Assembly: GCA_002503825.1 (NCBI GenBank)
Contig: DASP01000005.1
Location: 1-64,000 of the forward strand
Origin: Methanoregulaceae archaeon UBA467
Lineage (GTDB): Archaea > Halobacteriota > Methanomicrobia > Methanomicrobiales > Methanospirillaceae
Direction of reading: 5' to 3'
DNA: 64,000 nucleotides
Shown here: piece by piece, positions 9,391-18,087 of the stretch
How positions within the stretch are numbered: the stretch's first letter is position 1
Layout: each line of letters begins with the position of its first letter
The notes under the pieces: model-generated
Told to the model about the DNA's origin: nothing
What the model saw: only the letters and a program-made list of their open reading frames with translations
Database searches by the model: none
Position numbers and translations under genes: made by a program

Positions 9391-10671
9391 TTGTTTAGTG
9401 GGAAACTGGATAAATGGATAATCGATTACTTTCAAAATCCACTATTTAAGAATTCATATTATATACTTTTTAATAGCATATTGACAGCTTCGCTGGGTTT
9501 TATTTTTTGGATTATCGTATCTCGACTTTATTCTACGGTGAATATAGGATATAGTGTTGCATTAATTTCATTAATTGGTATTGTGACACAGATTGCGCGA
9601 TTTGGGGTTGATGTTTCGATTATAAGGTTTTTTAACTATGTGAATGATGCCACCAAGCTTATAAATACCTGTTTTTCGTTTATAGGGTTATCTACGCTCA
9701 TAATCGGCATTATTTTTCTTTTTTTTATTAAGATTTTCATCATTAAACTGGACGTAGTGATAGATTCGTATGTATATATTTTAGGTTTTTTATTTTTTTC
9801 ACTGGGATCCGGATTATTACTGATACAAACAAATATATTTATCGCGAGCAGGAATTCTAAATATCTTTTATATCAAAGTATAATTGCCAGTGGAATGAGC
9901 ATTCTATTGGCAATTATTTTTAGTTTATTTCTCATGCCTATAGGCGTGTTTTATTCATGGGGTCTATCAATGTTTTTTGCATTTCTTGTTTGCCTTATAA
10001 TTTTTTTAAAAAAGATAATTCCAGATTATAAACCTTTATTTAGAATTCAATGGGGTTTAATGAAAGAGATATTCCCCTATTCTTTTGGTAATTATTTTGT
10101 TAATCTTATTAGCGCACTTCCTCCGCTCCTTTTCCCTTTGATTATTGTCGCATACTTAATGCCCGAGGATAGTGCATACTTCTACATTTCATTCAGTATA
10201 GCAAATATCATGTTTATGATTCCAGGTGCAATTTCAACTTCATTATTCGCAGAGGGATCTCATAATGAAAAATCATTTGGGATAAATATTAAAAATGCAA
10301 TAAAGAACACTTACTTCCTGCTGATTCCAACTATAATCTTAGTTATACTCTTTGGAAATCAAATTTTATTGCTCTTTGGAAAGAATTATTCTGTTAATGG
10401 ACATGTACTGCTTTCTCTTCTCGCAATATCCAGCTTATTTCTCTCACTGAATTCCTTTTATTACACATATCTTCGCATTCAATTCAAAATTAAAGAGTTG
10501 CTTTCCCTGACAATATTTTCCTCAATAAGTATTCTGATAATATCTTTGATATTGCTGTATTTCTTCAGTATTGGTATATCTTCAGTGGGATTGGCATATA
10601 TTATTGTTAATTTGATTATTGCAATGTATGTGGTGATCAGTTGGAAAAAATACATATTTTTGATAAAATAA
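9391..10671 (+). CDS. Wzx-type polysaccharide flippase
   Basis: A polytopic protein of about 426 residues with 12 or more hydrophobic segments, typical of the MATE-like O-antigen/teichoic acid flippase family: an N-terminal helix rich in aromatic residues, SRLYSTVNIGYS in the first loop, and an FGVDVSIIRFF segment. It should move lipid-linked oligosaccharide across the membrane. Start choice: a GTG at 9379 lies inside GAGGTG (9376-9381), which looks like the ribosome binding site for a TTG at 9391, so I use the TTG. It diverges from the methyltransferase and converges with the pse operon. Confidence 0.85.
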   Translation: MFSGKLDKWIIDYFQNPLFKNSYYILFNSILTASLGFIFWIIVSRLYSTVNIGYSVALISLIGIVTQIARFGVDVSIIRFFNYVNDATKLINTCFSFIGLSTLIIGIIFLFFIKIFIIKLDVVIDSYVYILGFLFFSLGSGLLLIQTNIFIASRNSKYLLYQSIIASGMSILLAIIFSLFLMPIGVFYSWGLSMFFAFLVCLIIFLKKIIPDYKPLFRIQWGLMKEIFPYSFGNYFVNLISALPPLLFPLIIVAYLMPEDSAYFYISFSIANIMFMIPGAISTSLFAEGSHNEKSFGINIKNAIKNTYFLLIPTIILVILFGNQILLLFGKNYSVNGHVLLSLLAISSLFLSLNSFYYTYLRIQFKIKELLSLTIFSSISILIISLILLYFFSIGISSVGLAYIIVNLIIAMYVVISWKKYIFLIK

Positions 10672-10711
10672 TTTTTTACATAATTACCAAATTTTTAATA
10701 AAAAATTTTCA

Positions 10712-11770
10712 TTATTTGTTTGTGCCCACATATTCCCATTTCAAGGGGGTCCCTCGAGGTATATCACATGACGCAATCCTTCCTAACACAACTTCATAAT
10801 ATCTCGGATGCAATCCATATCCTGGCCTGATAGAACGCACATTTTCCTCTGTGAACCTCTCTCCTTCTCTAATTTCATCCACAACAAAAAGGGACCTTCT
10901 GAAAACCCGACTAGCTACCTCTGATTCTGTCACACCATATGTAACTTGACCCAATGCCTTTTCTGTTAAACGCACAGCCTCAACCATCGTTTTAAATTCA
11001 TGCGGTTCAAGAGAGAATGCACTGTCAGGACCGGTTTCAGATCGTGAGAGTGTGAAATGTTTTTCTACAATGCAAGCGCCAAGTGCCACGGCGGCTATCG
11101 GCACTGCAATCCCCAAGGTATGATCTGATATTCCAACAGGGGCACCGAATGCTTGGGATAAGTGGGGGATACTATTAAGATTTGCTTCCTCCGGGGAGGA
11201 TGGGTATGCACTTGTACATTTTAATAGCGCAAATTGCGTGCAACCGTTTTCCTTAATAGTCTGCACAGCTTCATCAATCTCAGATAGCGTAGCCATTCCC
11301 GTTGAAAGGATAATAGGTTTTCCAGTTCTGGCAATTCGTCTAAGTAAAGATATATCAACAATTTCGAATGATGCAACCTTATAGGCAGGGACGTCCATCC
11401 GTTCTAAAAAATCTACTGAAGAGGAATCAAAAGGGGTCGAAAAGAAATTCAGCCCTATCTTTTTTGCAAACTGTTGTAGATCCGGCTGCCATTCCCATGG
11501 GGTATATGCTTCCTGATAGAGGTTATAAAGAGTCTTATCATTCCATGATGTTCCTTTTATCCGAAAAAAATCGTTATTACAGTCGATTGTAAGGGTATTC
11601 GGGGTGTAAGTTTGTAGTTTAACTGCATCAGCACCAGATTCTTTTACAGCTTTAATAATTGTTTTTGCCTTTTCAAAATTTTTATTATGATTCGCTGATA
11701 TTTCCGCGATAATATATACCTTTGATTCCTTTCCTATTCTCCGATTATTTATTTCTAGGAAATTTTTCAT
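10712..11770 (-). CDS. pseI: Pseudaminic acid synthase PseI (NeuB family)
   Basis: The 352-residue protein is a NeuB-family condensing enzyme with an N-terminal TIM barrel (IAEISANHNKNFEKA near residue 21, GADAVKLQTY, STPFDSSSVDFLE, ILSTGMATLSEI, DHTLG) and a C-terminal SAF/antifreeze domain from about residue 290. The SAF entry reads RSIRPGYGLHPRY, which fits PseI better than sialic or legionaminic acid synthases. It would condense 2,4-diacetamido-2,4,6-trideoxy-L-altrose with phosphoenolpyruvate to give pseudaminic acid. It is the last gene of the minus-strand pse cluster, 110 bases after the PseG fusion. Legionaminic acid synthase is the main alternative. Confidence 0.88.
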   Translation of the reverse strand: MKNFLEINNRRIGKESKVYIIAEISANHNKNFEKAKTIIKAVKESGADAVKLQTYTPNTLTIDCNNDFFRIKGTSWNDKTLYNLYQEAYTPWEWQPDLQQFAKKIGLNFFSTPFDSSSVDFLERMDVPAYKVASFEIVDISLLRRIARTGKPIILSTGMATLSEIDEAVQTIKENGCTQFALLKCTSAYPSSPEEANLNSIPHLSQAFGAPVGISDHTLGIAVPIAAVALGACIVEKHFTLSRSETGPDSAFSLEPHEFKTMVEAVRLTEKALGQVTYGVTESEVASRVFRRSLFVVDEIREGERFTEENVRSIRPGYGLHPRYYEVVLGRIASCDIPRGTPLKWEYVGTNK

Positions 11771-11880
11771 TTATTACCACCACTTTTAGTTCATATCTGA
11801 CACTCAATAAGTTAAAACTAATAACAGCCTTTAACAATTCTCCAAACCGGATATTAGTTTAAACTTTTTATTTCTAATAT

Positions 11881-13371
11881 TCATTTTTTCTCTCTTTTCA
11901 AGTGTAAAGCAATTTGTTTTTTTATAACCTTCTCTCCTTGAGGAATAAATCCACTTTCAATAAAAGTTCTTTTTGATTTAATATTTTCAGGCTTAATGTA
12001 AGCATCGAATGAATTAATATAGCTTATATTAGATAATTGATCAATTCCCTTTGTTATTAGTATTGAACCATAACCCCTACCCCGGTATTGCCCATTAATA
12101 CTAATACTAGTTTCAGCTTGATCACCCTCGATATCAAATCTAACCTGACCAATAGGATTGTTATTTTCATCTATACCAATAAAAAGAAAAGAGTATGGAT
12201 TATTCATTTTTTCTCGGAACCATTGTTTATGACTTTCGAGAGAAATATATTCAGGAAAAAATGATGCTTCCCGAACTTCAGGATCATTCACTAATTCCCA
12301 CAAAAAAATACAATCAGATTCTGTTACCCTGCGTAAATCTATCGAGAGAGAGTTCATCGTATAGATTACACGCTTAATTCCCAATCCATCCACAATAGAT
12401 CTTCCTTTAGAAGCTAATTTTTTTCTAATATACGGAGAGTTTAGAACATAATTAATTACTTCAATAATTCTTTCAACCTTAATTTTTTCATACCAACCAA
12501 GATTAATTGCAAAATCATAACCGGCCGCATTTTCGGCAACAATAACCTGATTTTCAGCAAGTACAATAAGGATACAGGGCATTTCCATAAATGCAAGTTC
12601 CCAATATGTACTCCCTCCCGCTGTAATAGCAATATCTGCCCAAACCATTAGTTCAGGCATATTCTGAACATTTCGTGCGATCTTGATATTGAGATCCATA
12701 CTCGCATTCTTTAATGATTCATAATGAGGATTACTTGCACCCACAATAACAACTGTTTCTAATCTACTGGTTTTAATTCGTTTTAGTGCCTCGATGACGT
12801 TCCTTGTTACATTATCAGGATCGCTTCCACCCATTGTAACTAATATTTTCCTGGCGACATCTGGAATTTCGCGGTTCCAGTCACCCCATTCCAGATACTC
12901 TTGCCTTATAAGAGCATACTTTGGCCCTAAAAGCAAGATGGTATCAGGGTCGCATTTATACGATAACTTTTCAGCACCCAGATTCTGATTGATGATGATA
13001 TTAGCATGATACATTGGGAGGTGCGCCATATCATCAATTATTAATAATCTGAACCCTGCATTTCGGATTGCTAATTGATATTCAGAACAAAAATGATATC
13101 CATCCACAACCATCCATCTTGCCCCAATTTGTTTAGCCAATGTAATAGTTACAGATATATCTCTGCAACTTCCTGCATCAGCATCTATATGAGTTATACA
13201 CATACCTTCTTCGACAAGCCTGGCTTCAAGTTCAGGGTTATGAGTTGCAAGTATAAAATAGCACAAATGTCCCTTTTTTTTCCATACCTGCGCTAATGCA
13301 AAGCAACGCATTAAATGACCGGTGCCAATATTGGTACTGGCATCGGTGCGAAAGACTACATGTAAACCCAT
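11881..13371 (-). CDS. pseG: PseG-like UDP-sugar hydrolase fused to PseH-like N-acetyltransferase
   Basis: A two-domain fusion of 496 residues. Residues 1-345 match PseG: RTDASTNIGTGHLMRC at the start, VTMGGSDPDN in the middle and ITAGGSTYWELAFMEMP late, a GT-B-like hydrolase that removes UDP from the Pse precursor. Residues 348-490 are a GNAT fold starting LRRVTESDCIFLWEL with the acetyl-CoA loop QYRGRGYGS, like PseH, which acetylates the C4 amino group. The two steps are consecutive in the pathway (PseH then PseG). An AGGTGA ribosome binding site precedes the ATG. Linked PseG and PseH domains also occur in bacteria. Confidence 0.88.
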   Translation of the reverse strand: MGLHVVFRTDASTNIGTGHLMRCFALAQVWKKKGHLCYFILATHNPELEARLVEEGMCITHIDADAGSCRDISVTITLAKQIGARWMVVDGYHFCSEYQLAIRNAGFRLLIIDDMAHLPMYHANIIINQNLGAEKLSYKCDPDTILLLGPKYALIRQEYLEWGDWNREIPDVARKILVTMGGSDPDNVTRNVIEALKRIKTSRLETVVIVGASNPHYESLKNASMDLNIKIARNVQNMPELMVWADIAITAGGSTYWELAFMEMPCILIVLAENQVIVAENAAGYDFAINLGWYEKIKVERIIEVINYVLNSPYIRKKLASKGRSIVDGLGIKRVIYTMNSLSIDLRRVTESDCIFLWELVNDPEVREASFFPEYISLESHKQWFREKMNNPYSFLFIGIDENNNPIGQVRFDIEGDQAETSISINGQYRGRGYGSILITKGIDQLSNISYINSFDAYIKPENIKSKRTFIESGFIPQGEKVIKKQIALHLKREKK

Positions 13372-13386
13372 GTTAATGTGTTCACC

Positions 13387-15420
13387 TCAGTTCAATCGTT
13401 TAAACCCTGCATGACAGACGGGTCCTTCGAGAAGGGTGTCGACGGAACGTCCGGATTCACACTCTCTGATAATCTCGAAGATGGGATCCAGCTCCTCAAA
13501 GTACTCATCAACTATCTCAGAAGTATGCTCAGTGCAGACATAGACCGAAGTGGCAGCCAAAAAACCCTTTTTAAGCATCTCCTGTGTAATCAGGGTCTTA
13601 TATTTAAGCATCTCCGGGTGTGGAAAGCTGAAACAGATCAATGCTGGCAGACCGTTAATATTGATCGATATGTCATATTTACTGGCAAGCGCCTGCCAAC
13701 GTCTCCCTATTTCACGTCCAGTTTCTGTAATCCGTTCCCATGACCTCTCCCGCTCCATCACTTCAAGAGTTTTTAAGGCGGCAGTGGGGCCGATACGCTC
13801 AGTCCAGAATGTACTACTGATGAAAGTGCTCTGAGTCGCCTCCATAAACTCACGACGACCGATTATTGCGGAAATTGCATATCCATTACCAAGAGCCTTG
13901 CCAAAGACGGCCATATCAGGTTCGACACCATAATACTTGTGCAGTCCTCCAAAGGTCTGCCGGAAGCCGGAGGTGCATTCATCGAAGATAAGCACGATAT
14001 TGCGATCCGTTGCCAACTGGCGTACATCCTCAAGATAACCCTTATCTGGTTCGGTGTTACGTGAGACTTCCATCTTAATTACACCGATATCGTGATGACA
14101 TACTAATGCCTCTAGCTCAGAATAATTATTATAGGTGAATGGCAGGACAGTACCTTTCAGGTTCCGTGGTACACCCTTTGGTTCAAGACCTGGCAAGAGG
14201 TGGCCATCGAGAATCTGATCATCACATAAGTTGGCTGCAAGGTACCAGTCGTGCCAGCCATGATAACCACAGAAGGCGACTTTATCGCGACCGGAAGCAG
14301 CGCGGGCAATCCGGATGGCGATTGCATTTGCTTCACCGCCGGTTCGTGCAAACCTTACCATTTCAGCCCAAGGATGCAGATCAATCAGCCGTTCTGCCAA
14401 GTATACCTCTTCAGGACAGTTGAAAGTGGACATATTTCCAGCGGTCACGGTGCGACAAACAGCTTCATCCACTTCGGGATGCCCGTAGCCCAGAATGTTC
14501 GTTCCGATGCCCATGATGGACATATCGATGTACTCTTTACCATCGAGATCCCAAACCCGACAGCCTTTAGCCTTGCTGAAGTAGGCTGGCCACCGGTCTG
14601 GCAGAAACATCTCCGGCCGCTTGGAGAGGAGCATGTTGCCACCGGGAATCACCCGCTTGGCACGTTTCCAAAGTTTCTGACCGGTGCCAAGGGAAATTCC
14701 TTCGTTTCTGATCAGATACCGATTGACGGAGAACCACTCCGGATGTTCGTGTTGCAAAGCAAGCACTTCTAGCCAAGAAAAATCACGGCGAGGGTGAAAA
14801 TGCTTGAATATCTTCTGAACAACCGCAAAGTCTTCCGGTTCATCCACAGTCCAACGATTTCCGGAACAATTGATTTCGCTGACGACGTTAGCTCGAGTGA
14901 ACTGTCCGGATTCACGAATAAATGGCGTTACATGCTCCCGGTGGCGAGTCTCTTCTGTCTGGATCCAAGCGGCCTCTAATGCCTTGAATGTAAATACCTC
15001 CACATCTAGCCCGTCAGGGTAGGTCTGAGGCATCGTGTTTGTCGCGTAATCTACATTCATCTTCTGGAACCGGATAATAACAGCATCTACGAGATCGGGA
15101 TCAATCAGTGGGCAGTCCCCAGTTATGCGCACCACTACATTAGCTCCAGCAATCTTTGCCGCCTTATAGAAACGGTCGAGCACATCCTCTTCGCTGCCCT
15201 GATATATTTCATAGCCTAATGACTTTACATATCTGACCAATGGTTCATTCCGGGGATCTATTGAGGTGGCTAGTACGATTAGGTCAATGTATTTAGACTT
15301 CGATAACCTGTTTAGAAGTAGACCTATCATCGGAATACCGCAAATCGGTCGCATGACCTTGTTCGGAAAGCGAATCGAGCCCATGCGTGCCTGAACAATA
15401 GCAACTGTTTTTATTGTCAT
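13387..15420 (-). CDS. Cytidylyltransferase (PseF/SpsF-like) fused to class III aminotransferase
   Basis: I start at 15420 (MTIKTVAIVQARMGS), where ATG overlaps the previous stop as ATGA. A four-residue-longer frame is possible. Residues 1-240 are an NeuA/SpsF-type cytidylyltransferase (VQARMGSIRFPNK, VVRITGDCPLIDPD), suited to making CMP-pseudaminate. Residues 245-675 are a glutamate-1-semialdehyde-aminomutase-like class III PLP enzyme: GGEANAIAIRIARA, FCGYHGWHDWY, IFDECTSGFR and the Schiff-base Lys in FGKALGNGY. The aminotransferase is not needed for standard Pse and may make an additional amino derivative. SpsF and such aminotransferases are neighbours in some bacterial spore-coat clusters. 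Confidence 0.85.
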   Translation of the reverse strand: MTIKTVAIVQARMGSIRFPNKVMRPICGIPMIGLLLNRLSKSKYIDLIVLATSIDPRNEPLVRYVKSLGYEIYQGSEEDVLDRFYKAAKIAGANVVVRITGDCPLIDPDLVDAVIIRFQKMNVDYATNTMPQTYPDGLDVEVFTFKALEAAWIQTEETRHREHVTPFIRESGQFTRANVVSEINCSGNRWTVDEPEDFAVVQKIFKHFHPRRDFSWLEVLALQHEHPEWFSVNRYLIRNEGISLGTGQKLWKRAKRVIPGGNMLLSKRPEMFLPDRWPAYFSKAKGCRVWDLDGKEYIDMSIMGIGTNILGYGHPEVDEAVCRTVTAGNMSTFNCPEEVYLAERLIDLHPWAEMVRFARTGGEANAIAIRIARAASGRDKVAFCGYHGWHDWYLAANLCDDQILDGHLLPGLEPKGVPRNLKGTVLPFTYNNYSELEALVCHHDIGVIKMEVSRNTEPDKGYLEDVRQLATDRNIVLIFDECTSGFRQTFGGLHKYYGVEPDMAVFGKALGNGYAISAIIGRREFMEATQSTFISSTFWTERIGPTAALKTLEVMERERSWERITETGREIGRRWQALASKYDISININGLPALICFSFPHPEMLKYKTLITQEMLKKGFLAATSVYVCTEHTSEIVDEYFEELDPIFEIIRECESGRSVDTLLEGPVCHAGFKRLN

Positions 15421-16805
15421 AGAGTATCCCACCTGGATGGATTGATGAGATCCATGTCTTTGGCGATAAGATCGTGTGGCGGTGTGGGCACACGAATTTC
15501 TGCGGCGCTGATGATTTCTTGCAACTGCTCCGTGTTGTCAACACCGATTACAACGCGGTTAATCTCATTGTGCGATAATACAAAACCCAGGCAAGCCTGG
15601 ACCGGTGTCAACTTCTCTTCTTTCAGCCAGCGATGCCATAACTCCCAAAGTGGCTGCCAACGGATAAATTTTTCTGGTCGTTTTTCTACTTCCATCAGCA
15701 ACAATCCCTGTAGAAATACGGAGCGGACATGGATCTCAATACCTTTCTGTTGCATCCGTTTCATCCAGCCGGAGGTCTTAAGTCTGCGATCTAATACATT
15801 GAACGGTGCTTGTACCAGATCCAATTGGAAATGGGGTAAAAGAAGATCAAGTTCTTGCGGTTTGTATATGGAAATACCTATCTTTTCAACGATACCCTGA
15901 TCCTTGAGCTCAACCATCGCTCCATATAATTCGACACCCCAAGGTTCTAGTAACTGCTGAGGGTTGTGCAACAGTAACCCATAGAGGCGCTCTTTCTTAA
16001 GCCGCTCCAATGAACAGGTAACAGCCTCATATACCCACTTCCTCACATTTGTGCATGTTTGAGGTAATTCTGGCAGCTTAGAAACCACATTCCAGTTGTC
16101 TACACCGATCTCCCCTAACCGCTGCTCGCTCTGCCCATATACATTTGCAGTATCCAGCGTACCGATCCCTGCTGCCCAAGCTTGCTCGAGAAGGTGAACC
16201 CCTTCATCATAGCTGATTTGTCCTGAGGTATTGGCCACCCCATATGAGAGTCCGATCTGAGCTGTCCCAAGGGCAAGACGAAGGACAGACAGGTGATTTC
16301 GAACCATTTTTAGGCTATTTGAGATATTTTTGTCAGAGATACCATCTTGAATTATACGGAAGCCTGCTTTGAAATAAGCTCGGATTGCAGACTTATTTTC
16401 GCGGTCAACACCAAGATATATTTTTGTGATTGAGCGGTTCTGATACAACCAGAGTGCACAGGCATTTATAACCTCTACAGCCACTCCTCGACCACGCCAA
16501 TCAGAATCTCCGATTAAAACACCCATTGTTGAAGTACAATTAATTTTGTCAATTGGTTCAAATTTAATATTACCAATATGAAGGCCATTTTCCTTTAAAA
16601 ATATACCAAAAAATATTACATCCACATCATTCATTCTTTTTTTGACATACCGTCGTAATGAATCAATGTTATATTTTGAGCTGGTCGTCACAATAAATCG
16701 ATTTGATTTTTCATCTTGTAACCAACCTAAATACCGATATGTAACGTCATTTACTGTCAACGGACGAAGGAAAAACCTCTGTGTTTCTATGAATGGGTTA
16801 CACAT
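15417..16805 (-). CDS. GNAT acetyltransferase fused to aldo-keto reductase
   Basis: Residues 1-165 are a RimJ/PseH-like GNAT domain (FFLRPLTVNDV, SDWRGRGVAVEV). Residues 170-460 are an aldo-keto reductase with the tetrad visible by motif: Asp and Tyr in DTANVYGQSEQRLGE, Lys in VVSKLP, His in GLLLHNPQ. The AKR may oxidise or reduce a sugar intermediate. I prefer the Met at 16805, since a TAGGG stretch lies 9-10 bases upstream. An in-frame ATG at 16823 overlaps the end of a 39-codon frame. The stop is coupled to the next gene by ATGA. This domain pair is unusual, and its role in a Pse variant is inferred from context. Confidence 0.8.
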   Translation of the reverse strand: MCNPFIETQRFFLRPLTVNDVTYRYLGWLQDEKSNRFIVTTSSKYNIDSLRRYVKKRMNDVDVIFFGIFLKENGLHIGNIKFEPIDKINCTSTMGVLIGDSDWRGRGVAVEVINACALWLYQNRSITKIYLGVDRENKSAIRAYFKAGFRIIQDGISDKNISNSLKMVRNHLSVLRLALGTAQIGLSYGVANTSGQISYDEGVHLLEQAWAAGIGTLDTANVYGQSEQRLGEIGVDNWNVVSKLPELPQTCTNVRKWVYEAVTCSLERLKKERLYGLLLHNPQQLLEPWGVELYGAMVELKDQGIVEKIGISIYKPQELDLLLPHFQLDLVQAPFNVLDRRLKTSGWMKRMQQKGIEIHVRSVFLQGLLLMEVEKRPEKFIRWQPLWELWHRWLKEEKLTPVQACLGFVLSHNEINRVVIGVDNTEQLQEIISAAEIRVPTPPHDLIAKDMDLINPSRWDTL

Positions 16806-16816
16806 TTCAATGAACC

Positions 16817-16936
16817 CTACCATACGATTAAAACATTGTCATGATATTTTCGGTTATATCTCCCTAAACACTCACCAATAATCATTCTTGGGCATTCCTT
16901 GAGATTTCTTAGACCGGGGATAACTATAATTTTCAT
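16817..16936 (-). CDS. Small translationally coupled ORF (39 aa) inside the pse operon
   Basis: The ATG at 16936-16934 overlaps the PseC stop as ATGA and opens a 39-codon frame ending in TAG at 16817. The product begins MKIIVIPGLRNLKECPRM and ends HDNVLIVW. It resembles no family I know. It may be a true small protein, a leader that hands ribosomes from pseC to the next gene, or the remnant of a lost gene's N-terminus (the MKIIVIPG strand would suit a Rossmann protein). The overlap itself is direct sequence evidence; function is unknown. Confidence 0.4.
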   Translation of the reverse strand: MKIIVIPGLRNLKECPRMIIGECLGRYNRKYHDNVLIVW

Positions 16937-18087
16937 AGAACCTCCTGCAATGCATAGATGACCTGATCCTGTTCCTCTTGTTTCATATTAGAATACAGCG
17001 GCAAAGTGACAGCTTCCTCTGCGTACCTCTCCGCATCTGGGAACTGCCCCTGCTTAAACCCAAGATTACGATAGTACGGCTGGAGATGGACGGGCATATA
17101 GTGCAGATTGACGCCAATGCCTTGCTTCCGGAGTTCTCCAAAGACTTGCTGATGTGTCTTCTTGATTTCATCCAGCTTGAGGCGTACCACATACAGGTGA
17201 AACGCAGAGCGATTATCAGATTGAACCGTTGGCAATTGCAAGGGCTGCCCTTGCAATGTTTTATTATATCGGTCTGCTAAAATATTTCGGCGATTTACAA
17301 ATAATTCCAGTCTCTTCAGTTGGGTGATGCCTAATGCTGCTTGAATATCAGTCATACGGTAATTAAACCCAAGCATCTGTTGTTCGTAGTACCAAGGACC
17401 TATAGCCTTGCGTGAAAAATGATTCTTCTCTCGTGTGATGCCGTGGTTTCGTAACAAGATCATCCGACGGGCAAGTTCATCATCATTCGTCATTGCCATC
17501 CCACCTTCAGCGGTTGTGATGATTTTCACTGGATGAAAACTGAAGATGGTTATATCTGACCAACGACAGCTCCCTACTGGCTCCCCTCTACGAGTGGCAC
17601 CGATCGAATGTGATGCATCTTCCAGTACTCTAACATTATACTCATCCGCAAGTGTTCGTATCTCTTCCTGCTCTGTCGGCTGTCCGGCAAAATGTACAGG
17701 TACTAATACTTTAGGTAAACAATTTCTTTTCTGTGCCCGGATAAGCTTCTCCCTTAACCGCTTGACACTCATATTCCAAGTAAGTGGATCGATATCAACA
17801 AAATCGATATTTGCCCCACAATACCGGCCACAGTTAGCCGAGGCGACAAAAGTATTTGGCACCGTCCAGAGGAGATCCCCCGGCTCAAGTCCAAGGGCAA
17901 TACATGCAATGTGCAGGGCTGATGTCCCACTATTAACTGCAACACCATATCTGGCACCAACTTTTACCGCCACATCATCCTCAAAATGAGGCACGACAGG
18001 CCCTTGGGTGATGAAATCGGAACGCAGGACATCGACGACGGCATCGATGTCTGCCTGATTAATATCCTGTCGTCCGTATGGAATCAT
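16933..18087 (-). CDS. pseC: PseC-type aminotransferase (DegT/DnrJ/EryC1 family)
   Basis: The 384-residue PLP enzyme begins IPYGRQDINQADIDAVVDVL and continues with TQGPVVPHFE, NSGTSALHIACIALG, VLEDASHSIGA and the Schiff-base Lys in FSFHPVKIITTAEGG, all standard for sugar-nucleotide aminotransferases. These match PseC, which aminates C4 of UDP-2-acetamido-2,6-dideoxy-L-arabino-4-hexulose. The start overlaps the PseB stop by one base (TAATG), so expression is coupled to the preceding pathway step. Its length is normal. PglE- or WecE-type activity is possible but the neighbours favour PseC. Confidence 0.9.
   Translation of the reverse strand: MIPYGRQDINQADIDAVVDVLRSDFITQGPVVPHFEDDVAVKVGARYGVAVNSGTSALHIACIALGLEPGDLLWTVPNTFVASANCGRYCGANIDFVDIDPLTWNMSVKRLREKLIRAQKRNCLPKVLVPVHFAGQPTEQEEIRTLADEYNVRVLEDASHSIGATRRGEPVGSCRWSDITIFSFHPVKIITTAEGGMAMTNDDELARRMILLRNHGITREKNHFSRKAIGPWYYEQQMLGFNYRMTDIQAALGITQLKRLELFVNRRNILADRYNKTLQGQPLQLPTVQSDNRSAFHLYVVRLKLDEIKKTHQQVFGELRKQGIGVNLHYMPVHLQPYYRNLGFKQGQFPDAERYAEEAVTLPLYSNMKQEEQDQVIYALQEVL

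Noticed and set aside
13378..14772. Plus-strand frames across the cytidylyltransferase/aminotransferase gene
   Set aside because: These are shadows of a strongly supported minus-strand gene.
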